Below are positions 54,179-63,011 of a stretch of 64,000 nt of DNA, piece after piece (the first letter of the stretch is position 1; the number at the start of each line of letters is the position of its first letter). Where the stretch lies: positions 186,001 through 250,000 of the forward strand of contig CALSLT010000004.1 in the NCBI GenBank assembly GCA_943787265.1, written 5' to 3'. The notes under the pieces were generated by a model that saw only the letters and a program-made list of their open reading frames with translations, made no database searches and had not been told where the DNA came from. The stretch is from an uncultured Planctomycetaceae bacterium (GTDB taxonomy: Bacteria > Planctomycetota > Planctomycetia > Planctomycetales > Planctomycetaceae). The translations under genes were made by a program, and so were the position numbers.

Positions 54179-55543
54179 ATGGCCGACGATCAGAACTCTC
54201 GCATCGAAACTCTGTTCGCGGAACGCTTTCCGAAATCGGCTGAGCTCTACCTTCGTGCGAAGAAGCTTTTTCCGAGCGGCGTTACGCACGACGCTCGGTA
54301 TCTGAAACCTTTCCCGATTTACGCCAACGAAGCAGTCGGTTCTCGAAAGACGACAGTCGAAGGGCACGAGCTGATCGACTACTGGATGGGGCACGGAGCA
54401 ATGCTGCTCGGCCATTCTCATCCGGCAATTGTGGAGGCAGTGCAGAAACAGGCTGCGATTTCGACTCACCCAGGAGCGTGCCACGAACTCGAACTGGCCT
54501 GGGGCGAAAGAGTCCAGCAGCTCGTTCCTTCTGCCGAAAGGATCCGCTTCACAAACAGCGGAACCGAAGCCACGTTGATGGCATTGCGAGTCGCCCGCCT
54601 CATCACGGGCAAAACAAAAGTCATCAAGTTTGCCGGCCACTTTCACGGCTGGCACGACAGCCTCATTCTGGGCTCGGATCCACCGCACGACGTTACGTAC
54701 ACAATGCCCGGTGTCACTGATGGCGTCGCATCAGACATCATCTTTGTGCCGCCGAACGACCTGGCCGCAGCCGAGGCAGCAATCGACGAACACGACCCCG
54801 CATGTGTGCTCCACGAAGGAAACGGTACGCACTGGGGTATCGTTCCGGCACGCGCTGAGTTCATGCGAGGGCTCCGTGAACTGACAAAACGTAAGAATGC
54901 AATCTTCATCCTCGACGAAGTCATCACCGGATTCCGGGTCCATCCGAACTGCTTCCAGGGGCACTGCGACATCGTCCCGGACATGACAACCCTGGCCAAA
55001 GTGCTGGCTGGTGGTCTCCCCGGCGGCTGCCTGGCAGGTCGAGCGGACTTAATGGAAGCTCTGGCGTTTGACAATCCATACGGCCAGAAAATGAAACACC
55101 CAGGCACTTACAACGCCAACCCGCTATCAGCGGCCGCTGGAGTTACCGCCCTGGACATCGTCGCCACGGCCGAGCCCAGCAACACAGCCAACGAGTCCGC
55201 GGCCAAACTCCGCCGATCGCTGAATCAGGTCTTCGCCGAAAAGAACTCACGTCTGGTCGCCTACGGAGACTTCTCAGCCATCAAGATTCACGCCGACTTC
55301 GAGGGCACGCATCCGACAACTGATGACGAAATCCCATTCGACGGCGACTGGCGAAAACTGGACACCAAACCCGACGGCCGCCTCGGCCACGCCTTCCGCT
55401 GTGCATTACTCCTCGGCGGAGTCGACTGGTTCGGCTGGGGAGGCTCAACATCCCTCGCCCACTCAGACGCTGATATCAGCCAGACTACCGAAGCATTTGC
55501 AAAGGCCGTCGACCTCCTTCGTGAAGACGGCTTCGCCATTTAG
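54179..55543 (+). CDS. Class III aminotransferase, GSA-aminomutase-like
   Basis: 454-residue PLP enzyme. It has HEGNGTHWGI and LDEVITGFRV, the cofactor-site Asp in ILDEVITG, and AKVLAGGLPGG with the PLP lysine. FTNSGTEATLMALR and the HFHGWHD block agree with glutamate-1-semialdehyde aminomutase relatives. Heme genes are not near, and several features differ from true HemL, for example GGCLAGRADL in place of the usual GGRxxIM loop, so a different substrate is possible. The frame is open for 10 codons more; the ATG at 54179 follows GGAG. The stop TAG is the first three bases of a repeat element. Confidence 0.88.
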   Translation: MADDQNSRIETLFAERFPKSAELYLRAKKLFPSGVTHDARYLKPFPIYANEAVGSRKTTVEGHELIDYWMGHGAMLLGHSHPAIVEAVQKQAAISTHPGACHELELAWGERVQQLVPSAERIRFTNSGTEATLMALRVARLITGKTKVIKFAGHFHGWHDSLILGSDPPHDVTYTMPGVTDGVASDIIFVPPNDLAAAEAAIDEHDPACVLHEGNGTHWGIVPARAEFMRGLRELTKRKNAIFILDEVITGFRVHPNCFQGHCDIVPDMTTLAKVLAGGLPGGCLAGRADLMEALAFDNPYGQKMKHPGTYNANPLSAAAGVTALDIVATAEPSNTANESAAKLRRSLNQVFAEKNSRLVAYGDFSAIKIHADFEGTHPTTDDEIPFDGDWRKLDTKPDGRLGHAFRCALLLGGVDWFGWGGSTSLAHSDADISQTTEAFAKAVDLLREDGFAI

Positions 55544-55745
55544 GAACGTGTTCAAATCACCCACCCCCGATTTCGATCGCAAAGGCGACGGAATTATTCA
55601 CCCTCTCGCTTGCGGGAGGGTCGGGCTCTCAGGCCCGGGGAGGGTTTTCGTCTCGTCCCCTCTCCGGCCCTGAGAGGCCGACTCTCCCAGAGGGAGAGTG
55701 AAGGAGCGTCGTCCCAAATCAGGAAGTTATTTCTGACACGCTCCT
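55541..55745. repeat. About 205-bp inverted-end element after aminomutase gene
   Basis: The left end AGGAACGTGTTCAAAT matches, inverted, the right end ATTTCTGACACGCTCCT with a few changes. The middle (55598-55702) is a long imperfect hairpin of CACCCTCTC / GGGAGAGTG type. No gene is inside. A smaller palindrome, GGTGCG/CGCACC, lies at 55788-55804. Confidence 0.6.
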
Positions 55746-55820
55746 TGCCCTTAACCCTGCGTCATCTAACGACGTTCCTCAGATCATGGTGCGCAAGACG
55801 CACCCTACTCAATTCGCCAG

Positions 55821-56210
55821 TTATTCGTTGTCGACGATGGAGTCGGGCATGCGTTGGACTCGGCCGGTGCTGTCGACGCAGGCGAGGACTGATTTGGCGG
55901 TGGTCAGGATCGTGTCACCGCGGCGGAGTTCGTATTCGTGTTCGAGTTTTGCCATCGTCGCTCGGCTGATGTTTGTGATGAGAGTCAGTTCGTCGTCGTA
56001 GCGGGCGGGAGCCAGAAAGCGGCACTCCAGTTTTGTCACGACGAAGAACAGTCCGGATTCTTCGATCTCGCGGTAGTTGCCGCCGGACGCTCGGAAGAGT
56101 TCCGTGCGACCCATTTCGAAATACGTGAAGTAGTTCGAATGGTGCAGGTAGCCCATTGGATCTGCTTCGACGTAGCGGACTCGAATTTGAATTTCGTGCT
56201 CTTTTAACAC
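55821..56210 (-). CDS. Acyl-CoA thioesterase, YbgC type
   Basis: 129 residues, GTG start. The hot-dog thioesterase motif EADPMGYLHHSNYFTYFE holds the catalytic Asp of the ADPMG turn, then GRTELFRASG and RFLAPARYDDEL follow. In relatives these enzymes hydrolyse acyl-CoA or take part in the Tol-Pal envelope system. It is only loosely similar to the gene at 44.0-44.4 kb, so it is a separate paralogue. It converges on the GSA-aminomutase-like gene across about 280 bp of repeats. Confidence 0.93.
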   Translation of the reverse strand: MLKEHEIQIRVRYVEADPMGYLHHSNYFTYFEMGRTELFRASGGNYREIEESGLFFVVTKLECRFLAPARYDDELTLITNISRATMAKLEHEYELRRGDTILTTAKSVLACVDSTGRVQRMPDSIVDNE

Positions 56211-56363
56211 TGCCGGCTTTCTCTGGTTTCTTAAATTCTGAAAGGGGAACGCAGAGTTCGCTGAGGTGAAAAACGCCGAGAAGAGAGGAGAGTAAAGGAG
56301 AAGTTTCTGCGAGTCCTCTCCGAACTCCGCGTTCCAGCTTCAGACGATCAAGTGGGAATCGTG

Positions 56364-58184
56364 TCAGTTTTCGACGGGCGATTCAAACAGAGATTCGAAA
56401 TCGAGCTCGCCTGGCGAGCGAAACTCGTGATTGCGTGCTTCCGCTTCGGCGACGAGCTTCTTTAACTCCGGGCTGACCAGGTCCCGGTGATCGGCAAGCT
56501 GGATCGAGATCAGCTCGTGCGAATCTTCGTGCCGTCCGGCCAGCATGGCCAGCACGGCCTGTCCGGCGACTCCGTCGGCTTTCCAGCGGTTGTCGTTTTC
56601 GCGAGCCAGTTCGCTGAAATGAGCAAGCGAATCTTTGTAGCGTCGAGCTTTGAGCTGCAACAGGCCGAGTTCACGATGCGATGTCAGGACTGCTCCGCGG
56701 TCGTCCTCGAAGTTGTCGATGACTGCCTGCCAGGCTTCTTCCTGACGCTCGGGGCGTGACGGACCCTTCTTCAGAGACATCGCCATTTCGACCTGCTCTT
56801 TGGCGGTCGTCTGAATGTCGACGGTCGTCAAAGCGCCAATCGGTGCGTCCAGCGGATTTTGTCGTCGCAGATCACGCCCGGCGCCGGCAGCAATCAGAAA
56901 AACGGCGAGGCACCATAGAGCATACTTTTTCAGTTGGCGGCGCGTCGGTTTCAGTTCCTGCCACGTATTCGCTGACTCTGGTTCTTCGGCCTGGGCAAAG
57001 TGGCTGCCCATTTCGCCGGACTTTTCGATGCGCTTCAGCTCGGACAGCACAGCCCGCGCATCGGGAAATCGCTCGGCTGGATCTTTCAGCATCAGTCGAT
57101 GCACGACTTTGATCAGAGACGGCGGCAGGTCCGGCCGGACGTCCTGCAGAGATGGCGCGTCCTCATTGAGATGCTTATAGGCCAGCGCGAAAGCCGTCGC
57201 TGCTCGGAACGGCGGGCTGCCAGAGAGCAGGTGGTAAAACGTCACACCCATCGAATACAGATCGCTGCGAGCGTCGACCGCGGCTCCGTTGACCTGTTCG
57301 GGACTCATGTAAAGTGGCGTGCCCATCGTGACTCCCATTTGAGTCAGGTTGACGCGTTCGCCGCCGAGTGTCAGTTGTGCCAGACCAAAGTCGGTGACCT
57401 TCGCAACCATCCGCCGCGTCACCATGATGTTTTCGGGCTTGATGTCTCGATGGACGATCCCCGCCTGGTGAGCTGCGTGCAGTGCCGAGCTGACCTGCTT
57501 CATCAGGTGCAGCGAGATTTGTGTATTGGGCGGCTTCTTCTTTTGAAGGTACTGCCGCAGGTTGGCTCCCTGAACGTACTCCTGCGCGATGTACTGAGTG
57601 TTTTCTTCTTCGCCGACCGCGAACACCTGCACGATGTTGGGATGGTTGAGTCCCGCCGCCGCGCGGGCTTCATGTTCGAAACGTTTGCGGTGAGTGTCGT
57701 CGCTACCGAAATCGGACCTCATGACTTTGATGGCGACGTTGCGTTTCAGCGATGTCTGCTCGGCCAGATAAACCTGAGCCATGCCGCCGGCTCCGAGTCG
57801 TCTCAGCAGGCGAAACTCTCCGAGTGTGCAGTCACTGAGATCAAGCGTGCAACTGGTCGTTCCCGCAGGAACGAGTGTCTGAGCCAGCGTCAGCTCACCT
57901 GGCAGTTCAGAGCTGGAGCTAAGACTCTGCTGAGTGCCCGAAACGGCAGCCAATTGCGATTGCGTTGTGGACATGTCTGTCGACGGTGTTTTTCGTTTCG
58001 ATTCGCTGTCTCGTTTGGCTTGGTCGAGCGTCGCTCGTTCGTGCATCTCCTGTAGCGATGCCGCGGAGAGTTCGTCCGTTTGTGCCAGGTTGTGAGCTTC
58101 ATCAGCCGGCAATTCGCGCGCAGGCGGCGAGTTTTCTTTCGCCGCGGGCTTCTGCGAATCGGGAGATGAGCCGGAGCTGGTCAT
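56364..58184 (-). CDS. Ser/Thr protein kinase with C-terminal helical domain
   Basis: 606 residues from the ATG at 58184; a TTG at 58265 would add 27. The N-terminal 110 residues are Ser/Thr-rich and disordered, ending with CTLDL (Thr113). The kinase domain (about 122-390) is intact: LGAGGMAQVY, K153 in VAIKVM, HRDIKPEN (D247), DFG (265-267), GTPLYMSPE. A single membrane span lies at about 440-460 (KYALWCLAVFLIAAGAG). The rest (about 480-595) is helical, TPR-like. It is the fourth kinase in the window and resembles the TPR kinase at 8.5 kb in its general plan. Confidence 0.93.
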   Translation of the reverse strand: MTSSGSSPDSQKPAAKENSPPARELPADEAHNLAQTDELSAASLQEMHERATLDQAKRDSESKRKTPSTDMSTTQSQLAAVSGTQQSLSSSSELPGELTLAQTLVPAGTTSCTLDLSDCTLGEFRLLRRLGAGGMAQVYLAEQTSLKRNVAIKVMRSDFGSDDTHRKRFEHEARAAAGLNHPNIVQVFAVGEEENTQYIAQEYVQGANLRQYLQKKKPPNTQISLHLMKQVSSALHAAHQAGIVHRDIKPENIMVTRRMVAKVTDFGLAQLTLGGERVNLTQMGVTMGTPLYMSPEQVNGAAVDARSDLYSMGVTFYHLLSGSPPFRAATAFALAYKHLNEDAPSLQDVRPDLPPSLIKVVHRLMLKDPAERFPDARAVLSELKRIEKSGEMGSHFAQAEEPESANTWQELKPTRRQLKKYALWCLAVFLIAAGAGRDLRRQNPLDAPIGALTTVDIQTTAKEQVEMAMSLKKGPSRPERQEEAWQAVIDNFEDDRGAVLTSHRELGLLQLKARRYKDSLAHFSELARENDNRWKADGVAGQAVLAMLAGRHEDSHELISIQLADHRDLVSPELKKLVAEAEARNHEFRSPGELDFESLFESPVEN

Positions 58185-58558
58185 CAGAGACGGGCCATTA
58201 AAAGTTGACGGTTCCGGCAGAACACTGACGAGACGTGTCAGGCTCTTCCGAACGTTTGCACTCAAGAACCATCATAGGTCTGGGTACTCGATGCAGCCAA
58301 CTAAGGTTTCGCAAGAGGCACTGATACCGTCAGGTTCGGTTGGTCTGATCAGGGTGACTTTGCTGCCTTTGATGTCGCAAAGGGCAGCCCAAATCCGCAG
58401 TGCAAAGCTGTCATACCGGCCTCCTACGCTGCGGGTTACGCCTCCGAGCAATGTTTTTGGCTGTCAGAACACGACCGGACCGAAAAGCGTGACCTACAGA
58501 TTTAGTGATGGAATTTGCAGTCGCGATCGGATCGCATCACTTATCGGGGACGAGCCAA
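58185..58558. other. Divergent gap, kinase / TadG-like gene
   Basis: 374 bp without a convincing gene. The VWA gene may begin with GTG at 58505 or ATG at 58508, but the ATG at 58559 behind GGGGA is favoured. No RNA or strong palindrome is seen. Confidence 0.4.
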
Positions 58559-60380
58559 ATGAGATCACTACGAGACTTCCGAAATGATGAAGCTGTTTCA
58601 CGGCGAGGAGCGATTGCGGTCCTTTCTGTGATCTTCCTGGTGATGATCCTCGCCTTCACGTCATTCACGCTCGACTTCGGCTACATGGCCCTGGTCGATC
58701 AGGAAATGCAGTCTGCAGTGGACGGTGCGGCGCTGGCGGCCGCACAGGAGCTTCAACTGGCTCCAGACGGTGGTCAGAGTAAGGTCCTCGACGCGGCGGT
58801 TGATCTCGCCAAGGCAAATCAGGTCAATGGCCGCGACTTGACTCTACAACGTAACAACGATGTCGAAATCGGGACGTGGGACGAGGTGAGCGGCCAGTTC
58901 ACAGAATTTACCGGATCGGACCTGACTCTCGCAAACGCTGTCAGAGTTCGCGGCGAGCTTAGCAACGCTAGAAACAACGCTGTCAATCTTTTCTTCGCAC
59001 CGGTTCTTGGCCACAGCACACACCAGGTGGGTGCTGAATCGATCGCCGTCATCGGCCGCACGAGAATGCGCGACGTCATGCTCGTAATCGACTGCTCCGG
59101 ATCGATGTCTTCGTACAGCCGAATGACGATGACGCGAGCTGCTGCTTTGATTCTGTGCGATGAACTTGGAACCAATGACCGGCTCGGACTCGCCGTCTAC
59201 AGCTATCCGGTTTTAGTCAATAACGGCGGCGCAAGCGGCAACAATACAGGCAGAGGTAATGCTGGCGGATTCACAAACATTACCGCACCTTCTCCTACCA
59301 GTGGAAACTTGATGGCCCGAATTCCAAGTATCGGTGACGGAATTTCGGCACAATATGGCGGCGGTGGATATGGCGGCGGTGGATATGGCGGCGGTGGATA
59401 TGGCGGCGGTGGATATGGCGGCGGTGGATATGGCGGCGGTGGATATGGCGGCGGTGGATATGGCGGCGGTGGATATGGCGGCGGTGGATATGGCGGCGGT
59501 GGATATGGCGGCGGTGGATATGGCGGCGGTGGATATGGCGGCGGTGGATATGGCGGCGGTGGATATGGCGGCGGTGGATATGGCGGCGGTGGATATGGCG
59601 GCGGTGGATATCCTGGCGGCGGTGGATATACGGCGGCGGTGGATATACGGCGGCGGTGGAAACGGCGGCGGTGGAAACGGCGGCGGTGGAAACGGCGGCG
59701 GTGGAAACGGCGGCGGTGGAAACGGCGGCGGTGGAAACGGCGGCGGTGGAAACGGCGGCGGTGGAAACGGCGGCGGTGGAAACGGCGGCGGTGGAAACGG
59801 CGGCGGTGGAAACGGCGGCGGTGGAAACGGCGGCGGTGGAAACGGCGGCGGTGGAAACGGCGGCGGTGGAAACGGCGGCGGTGGAAACGGCGGCGGTGGA
59901 AACGGCGGCGGTGAGACCCGACTATCAGGACGTCTCGAACGACAACTCCTTTCCAACTTCCAGCCTGTTCGAGCTCGAATTCCTCAACTGGCCCCTAATC
60001 TTTATGCATCAACAACGTGTATCGGTGGTGGTATGCGAGTCGCGATTGAAGAGTTCCTTGCTAATCCTCGATACGACGAATTTGGCGATAAAGTCGAACA
60101 GGTTATGGTGCTCATGACCGACGGTCAGGCCAATGAAACCGAGCCTCCGGGAGCAGACCCTATCGACTCGATCTATTACTACGCTGACCTCGCGGACGAC
60201 AACGACATCATCATTCATGGAATCACGCTCGGAGCGAACGCTCAATCCACAGCGATCGAAGATGCTGCCGACACAACCGGTGGCCAGTACCACCACGTCA
60301 ACGACAATGACTTCGACGGACTCTTCGAAATCTATCGAGGAATCGGTCGCGGCGGTGATCAGCCTCGACTGGTCCGTTAG
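58559..60380 (+). pseudogene. TadG-like VWA gene with frameshift in glycine-repeat tract
   Basis: Two frames together make one protein. The first (58559-59914) gives a TadG-type anchor (RRGAIAVLSVIFLVMILAF, about 14-34), a block with SAVDGAALAAA and a VWA start DCSGSM (D178), then Gly-Gly-Gly-Gly-Tyr repeats. After 59629 it slides into Lys-Arg-Arg-Arg-Trp codons and stops at 59914. The second frame continues as Gly-Gly-Gly-Gly-Asn repeats, then ends with the rest of the VWA domain (VMVLMTDGQANETEPPG, GITLGANAQ) at 60380. Two AC dinucleotides at 59630 and 59647 add 4 bases, a net +1 shift. This may be a real mutation, a phase-variable state or an assembly error. Confidence 0.75.
59357..59903 (+). 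repeat. 15-bp tandem repeats, 17 plus 17 copies
   Basis: GGCGGCGGTGGATAT is repeated 17 times without change (59357-59611). Then CCT, one more copy, AC, one more copy, AC, and 17 exact copies of GGCGGCGGTGGAAAC follow (59649-59903). The first unit encodes Gly4-Tyr, the second Gly4-Asn. The two AC spacers make 17-bp units in the centre and cause the frame change. It is coding sequence, not a CRISPR array, as no spacers are present. Confidence 0.97.
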
Positions 60381-60436
60381 GAAAAGCACTCGAGCATCCA
60401 CGGTTCTGGCAGACAACTCGCAACACAGTCGCTACG

Positions 60437-60476
60437 ACGTCTGGAAATTGCTATTCAGCATTCCAGACGTTTTTTA
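60437..60476 (+). terminator. Intrinsic terminator after VWA gene
   Basis: ACGTCTGGAA and TTCCAGACGT form a perfect 10-bp stem with a 14-base loop, followed by six Ts. It is about 60 bp past the stop at 60380. Confidence 0.85.
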
Positions 60477-60515
60477 TTTGCTATCCGGCGACCACGCGAC
60501 GAGCGAGACTTTCAG

Positions 60516-61679
60516 ATGAGCTATGACATCGTGATCCGCGGCGGCGAAGTTGTTGATCCTTCGCAAGGGTTTCGTCAAATTTGCGACGTTGCTGTTTCGA
60601 ACGGGAAAATCACGGCCGTCGAAAATGGTATCGACTGTTCACAGGCACGCACCGTCATCGACGCGCGAGGCCAACTGGTGACACCCGGCCTGATCGATCT
60701 GCACGTTCATGTTTATCCGCACTCGCCGCTCGGGCTCGATCCGGATTCTCTGTGCGCAGCGGGCGGCGTGACAACGATGCTGGATACGGGTACGGCTGGT
60801 TCGTACAACTTCGACGCCTTCCGTCGCGACGTCATCGATCGAGCGAGGACTCAGGTCTTCGGCCTGGTCAATCTGTCGTGCGTGGGACTTGCCTGCGGAA
60901 TTCTTGGTGAATTACTCGATCGTCGCTACGCGGATCCTGACGGAGTCGTCGCGACGATCGAACGAAACCGCGACGTAGCTGTCGGCGTGAAAATCCGAGC
61001 CACCGCCAACATCATCGGAGATGGCGAGCAGGGTTGGGCGAACCTCAACGACGCGATCAAAGCCGCGCGAGACTCCAACACCTGGCTGATGGTCCACATC
61101 GGCGACAGTCCGATGCCGATTCCCGAACTGGTCGAAGCATTATCGCCAGGCGACTGCATCACTCACTGCTTCCGCGCCAGCAGCCGACCGATCCTTGACG
61201 ACAAAGGCAAAGTCTTTGAAGCCGTGCGTGCTGCCGCCGAGCGAGGCGTCATCTTCGACGTCGGCCACGGATTCGGCAGTTTCAACTGGGATGTTGCCCA
61301 GGCGGCTCTCGACGACGGCTTCGAACCAACCACGATCAGCACGGACCTTCACACGATGAACATCAACGGTCCGGTCTACGACATGCCGACCACGATGAGC
61401 AAGTTCCTGTCACTTGGCCTGCCGCTGGAACGCGTCGTCGAAATGTCGACCACCAGGCCCGCTCAAATTCTTAATAAAGCCGACGATCTGGGCACACTCA
61501 AAGTTGGCACCGTCGCCGACATCGCCGTCCTGGAACGACTGACTGGCGACTTCGTCCTTTCCGACAGCAATCAGCAGACTCGACCTGCGTCCGAAATTCT
61601 CGTCGCGGCAACGACCGTCCGCCGTGGCGAAATCGTCCCCGGCGGAGGCGGCCGACGAATGGTGCAACTCGCTGATTAG
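60516..61679 (+). CDS. Amidohydrolase/deacetylase family protein
   Basis: 387 residues, TIM-barrel metal hydrolase. VTPGLIDLHVHVYPH supplies the H-x-H metal ligands, GVKIRATANII the likely carboxylated bridging Lys, and SNTWLMVHIGD and DCITHCFR further His ligands. STDLHT holds the catalytic Asp, and the C-terminal AQILNKADDLGTLKVGTVAD is the family's second beta-domain. It is most like the EF_0837/AHA_3915 deacetylase group; relatives act on acetyl amino sugars or dihydroorotate-like rings. Substrate unknown. Its TAG is joined to a repeat element. Confidence 0.9.
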   Translation: MSYDIVIRGGEVVDPSQGFRQICDVAVSNGKITAVENGIDCSQARTVIDARGQLVTPGLIDLHVHVYPHSPLGLDPDSLCAAGGVTTMLDTGTAGSYNFDAFRRDVIDRARTQVFGLVNLSCVGLACGILGELLDRRYADPDGVVATIERNRDVAVGVKIRATANIIGDGEQGWANLNDAIKAARDSNTWLMVHIGDSPMPIPELVEALSPGDCITHCFRASSRPILDDKGKVFEAVRAAAERGVIFDVGHGFGSFNWDVAQAALDDGFEPTTISTDLHTMNINGPVYDMPTTMSKFLSLGLPLERVVEMSTTRPAQILNKADDLGTLKVGTVADIAVLERLTGDFVLSDSNQQTRPASEILVAATTVRRGEIVPGGGGRRMVQLAD

Positions 61680-61799
61680 GCTATGTCCCTAAAGTCTGTA
61701 GCCGGAGTCGCAAGACTTCGGGATTCGGTTCGAGATGCCCGAATTCTTGCGAATCCGGCTACGACAAGATCGGGTTCGCGAGCGTTCAGGGACAGAGCC
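61679..61799. repeat. Inverted-end element with GTAGCCGG core
   Basis: Outer ends at 61679-61693 and 61785-61799 are 15-base inverted copies (two mismatches, GGCTNTGTCCCTNAA). Inside, 61698-61722 pairs with 61738-61762 (25 bases, two mismatches). The inner arm starts GTAGCCGGAGTCGCAAGAC and matches 35504-35528 at 23 of 25 positions, so both belong to the same dispersed family. Confidence 0.8.
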
Positions 61800-61824
61800 T
61801 TGCAATTCGCCTTCCGCGATCCGA

Positions 61825-62829
61825 TCACTCATCCACTTCGCGGGTCAACACAGCCAGGCATTCCCCCTGTTGACTGAGCGGGATCGACCTTCTGGCAAAA
61901 AGGATTCCGTCCGACTGGGCAATGACCGGCTCGGTCGGTCGATCAGGATGCTCAAGGCTGTGGACCTGGCCGATTTGTTGACCGGCTATGACTTGATCAG
62001 CGAGCTCGATAAACGGTTCGAAGATCCCACTCGTCGGAGCCATGATGTAATCCTCTTCGTTGTCGGCAGCGACAACGATGGGATTTGCATCACCAGAATC
62101 TGACGGCGTTTCACGCAAAATATCTGCATGATGCAGAACGTTTCGCACGCGGCTGGTGTGTCGCAGCATGTCGACGCCGTACTGGGCCTTGCTGCCCATC
62201 TCGGTTCCCAGCGTGACCTTGCCGAGACTTTCGGCGTAAGACGGCAACAATCCAGAACCTGCCACGTCTCGATAAAGAAAGACGTATGGAGCCCCCCATG
62301 CGCGACCAGCCGCCAGCATTTTCGCCATCTGATCCGCGTCGTCCATGCGGTGCATATTGACGGAAGGCAGCATGTGCATCGACGAGCCGCCCGAATGAAT
62401 GTCAACGACCAGGTCAGCCAGTGGTAGCACTTCGGTCGCAACGAAATGTGCGATCATCCCAGTGATGGTGTCCGTGGAGCGGCCCGGAAAAGCCCGGTTC
62501 ATGTTCACACCGTCGATCGATGACAACCGAGTGCCGGCCACGACGGCGGGATGATTCAACATCGGAACGATGATGATCCGGCCGCGAATGTCTTCTTCGT
62601 TCAGCTCACGAAACAGGTTCATCAGCGTAACGGGACCTTCATACTCGTCGCCGTGGTTGCCACCGGAAAGTACGGCCGTCGGCCCGTCTCCGTTCTTGAT
62701 CACGAAGACCGGCACGAAGTACTTCGCCCATCCCGCAGAGTTGGTCGACTGCGGAATAGCCAGATGGCCAGATCGTTTTCCGTCTGAATCGAAATCGACA
62801 CTACACGTCACCAGGCTCTTGTCCGTCAT
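61825..62829 (-). CDS. AstE/AspA-like zinc hydrolase
   Basis: 334-residue M14-type metallohydrolase of the succinylglutamate desuccinylase/aspartoacylase family. Zinc ligands are H and E of GGNHGDEYEGP and H of DIHSGG. MNLFRELN and VPMLNHPAVVAGTR follow the first motif, and NMNRAFPG is the substrate-site arginine block. Relatives remove acyl groups from amino acids, and similar proteins occur in ectoine breakdown. The frame is open to 62907; the ATG at 62829 has AGGAG 9-13 bases upstream. It converges on the amidohydrolase across a repeat. Confidence 0.9.
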   Translation of the reverse strand: MTDKSLVTCSVDFDSDGKRSGHLAIPQSTNSAGWAKYFVPVFVIKNGDGPTAVLSGGNHGDEYEGPVTLMNLFRELNEEDIRGRIIIVPMLNHPAVVAGTRLSSIDGVNMNRAFPGRSTDTITGMIAHFVATEVLPLADLVVDIHSGGSSMHMLPSVNMHRMDDADQMAKMLAAGRAWGAPYVFLYRDVAGSGLLPSYAESLGKVTLGTEMGSKAQYGVDMLRHTSRVRNVLHHADILRETPSDSGDANPIVVAADNEEDYIMAPTSGIFEPFIELADQVIAGQQIGQVHSLEHPDRPTEPVIAQSDGILFARRSIPLSQQGECLAVLTREVDE

Positions 62830-63011
62830 ACTTATTGCTCCTGAGTCGTGACTACCCGACGTAAACTCTTGAAAACCGACGATGTCGACCGCGCCGAAAA
62901 ATTCCACGAAGTGCTACTTGAACGCTCCGGCAAACCGTAAGGTGTCGAAGTATCGCTCGTCCATTTCGGGGCGAGGAAATCTGAGTCAATCAGCATGTTC
63001 AAAGAGAATCA

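Noticed and set aside
57000-58055. Plus-strand frame of 351 codons opposite the fourth kinase
   Set aside because: Antisense shadow of a clear kinase gene.
59357-59903. CRISPR-like array
   Set aside because: Units are contiguous 15-bp repeats with no unique spacers and read as coding sequence.
59213-59956. Minus-strand frame of 247 codons, Pro/Phe repeats
   Set aside because: It is the antisense of the Gly-repeat tract; open only because of the repeat, with no natural ends.
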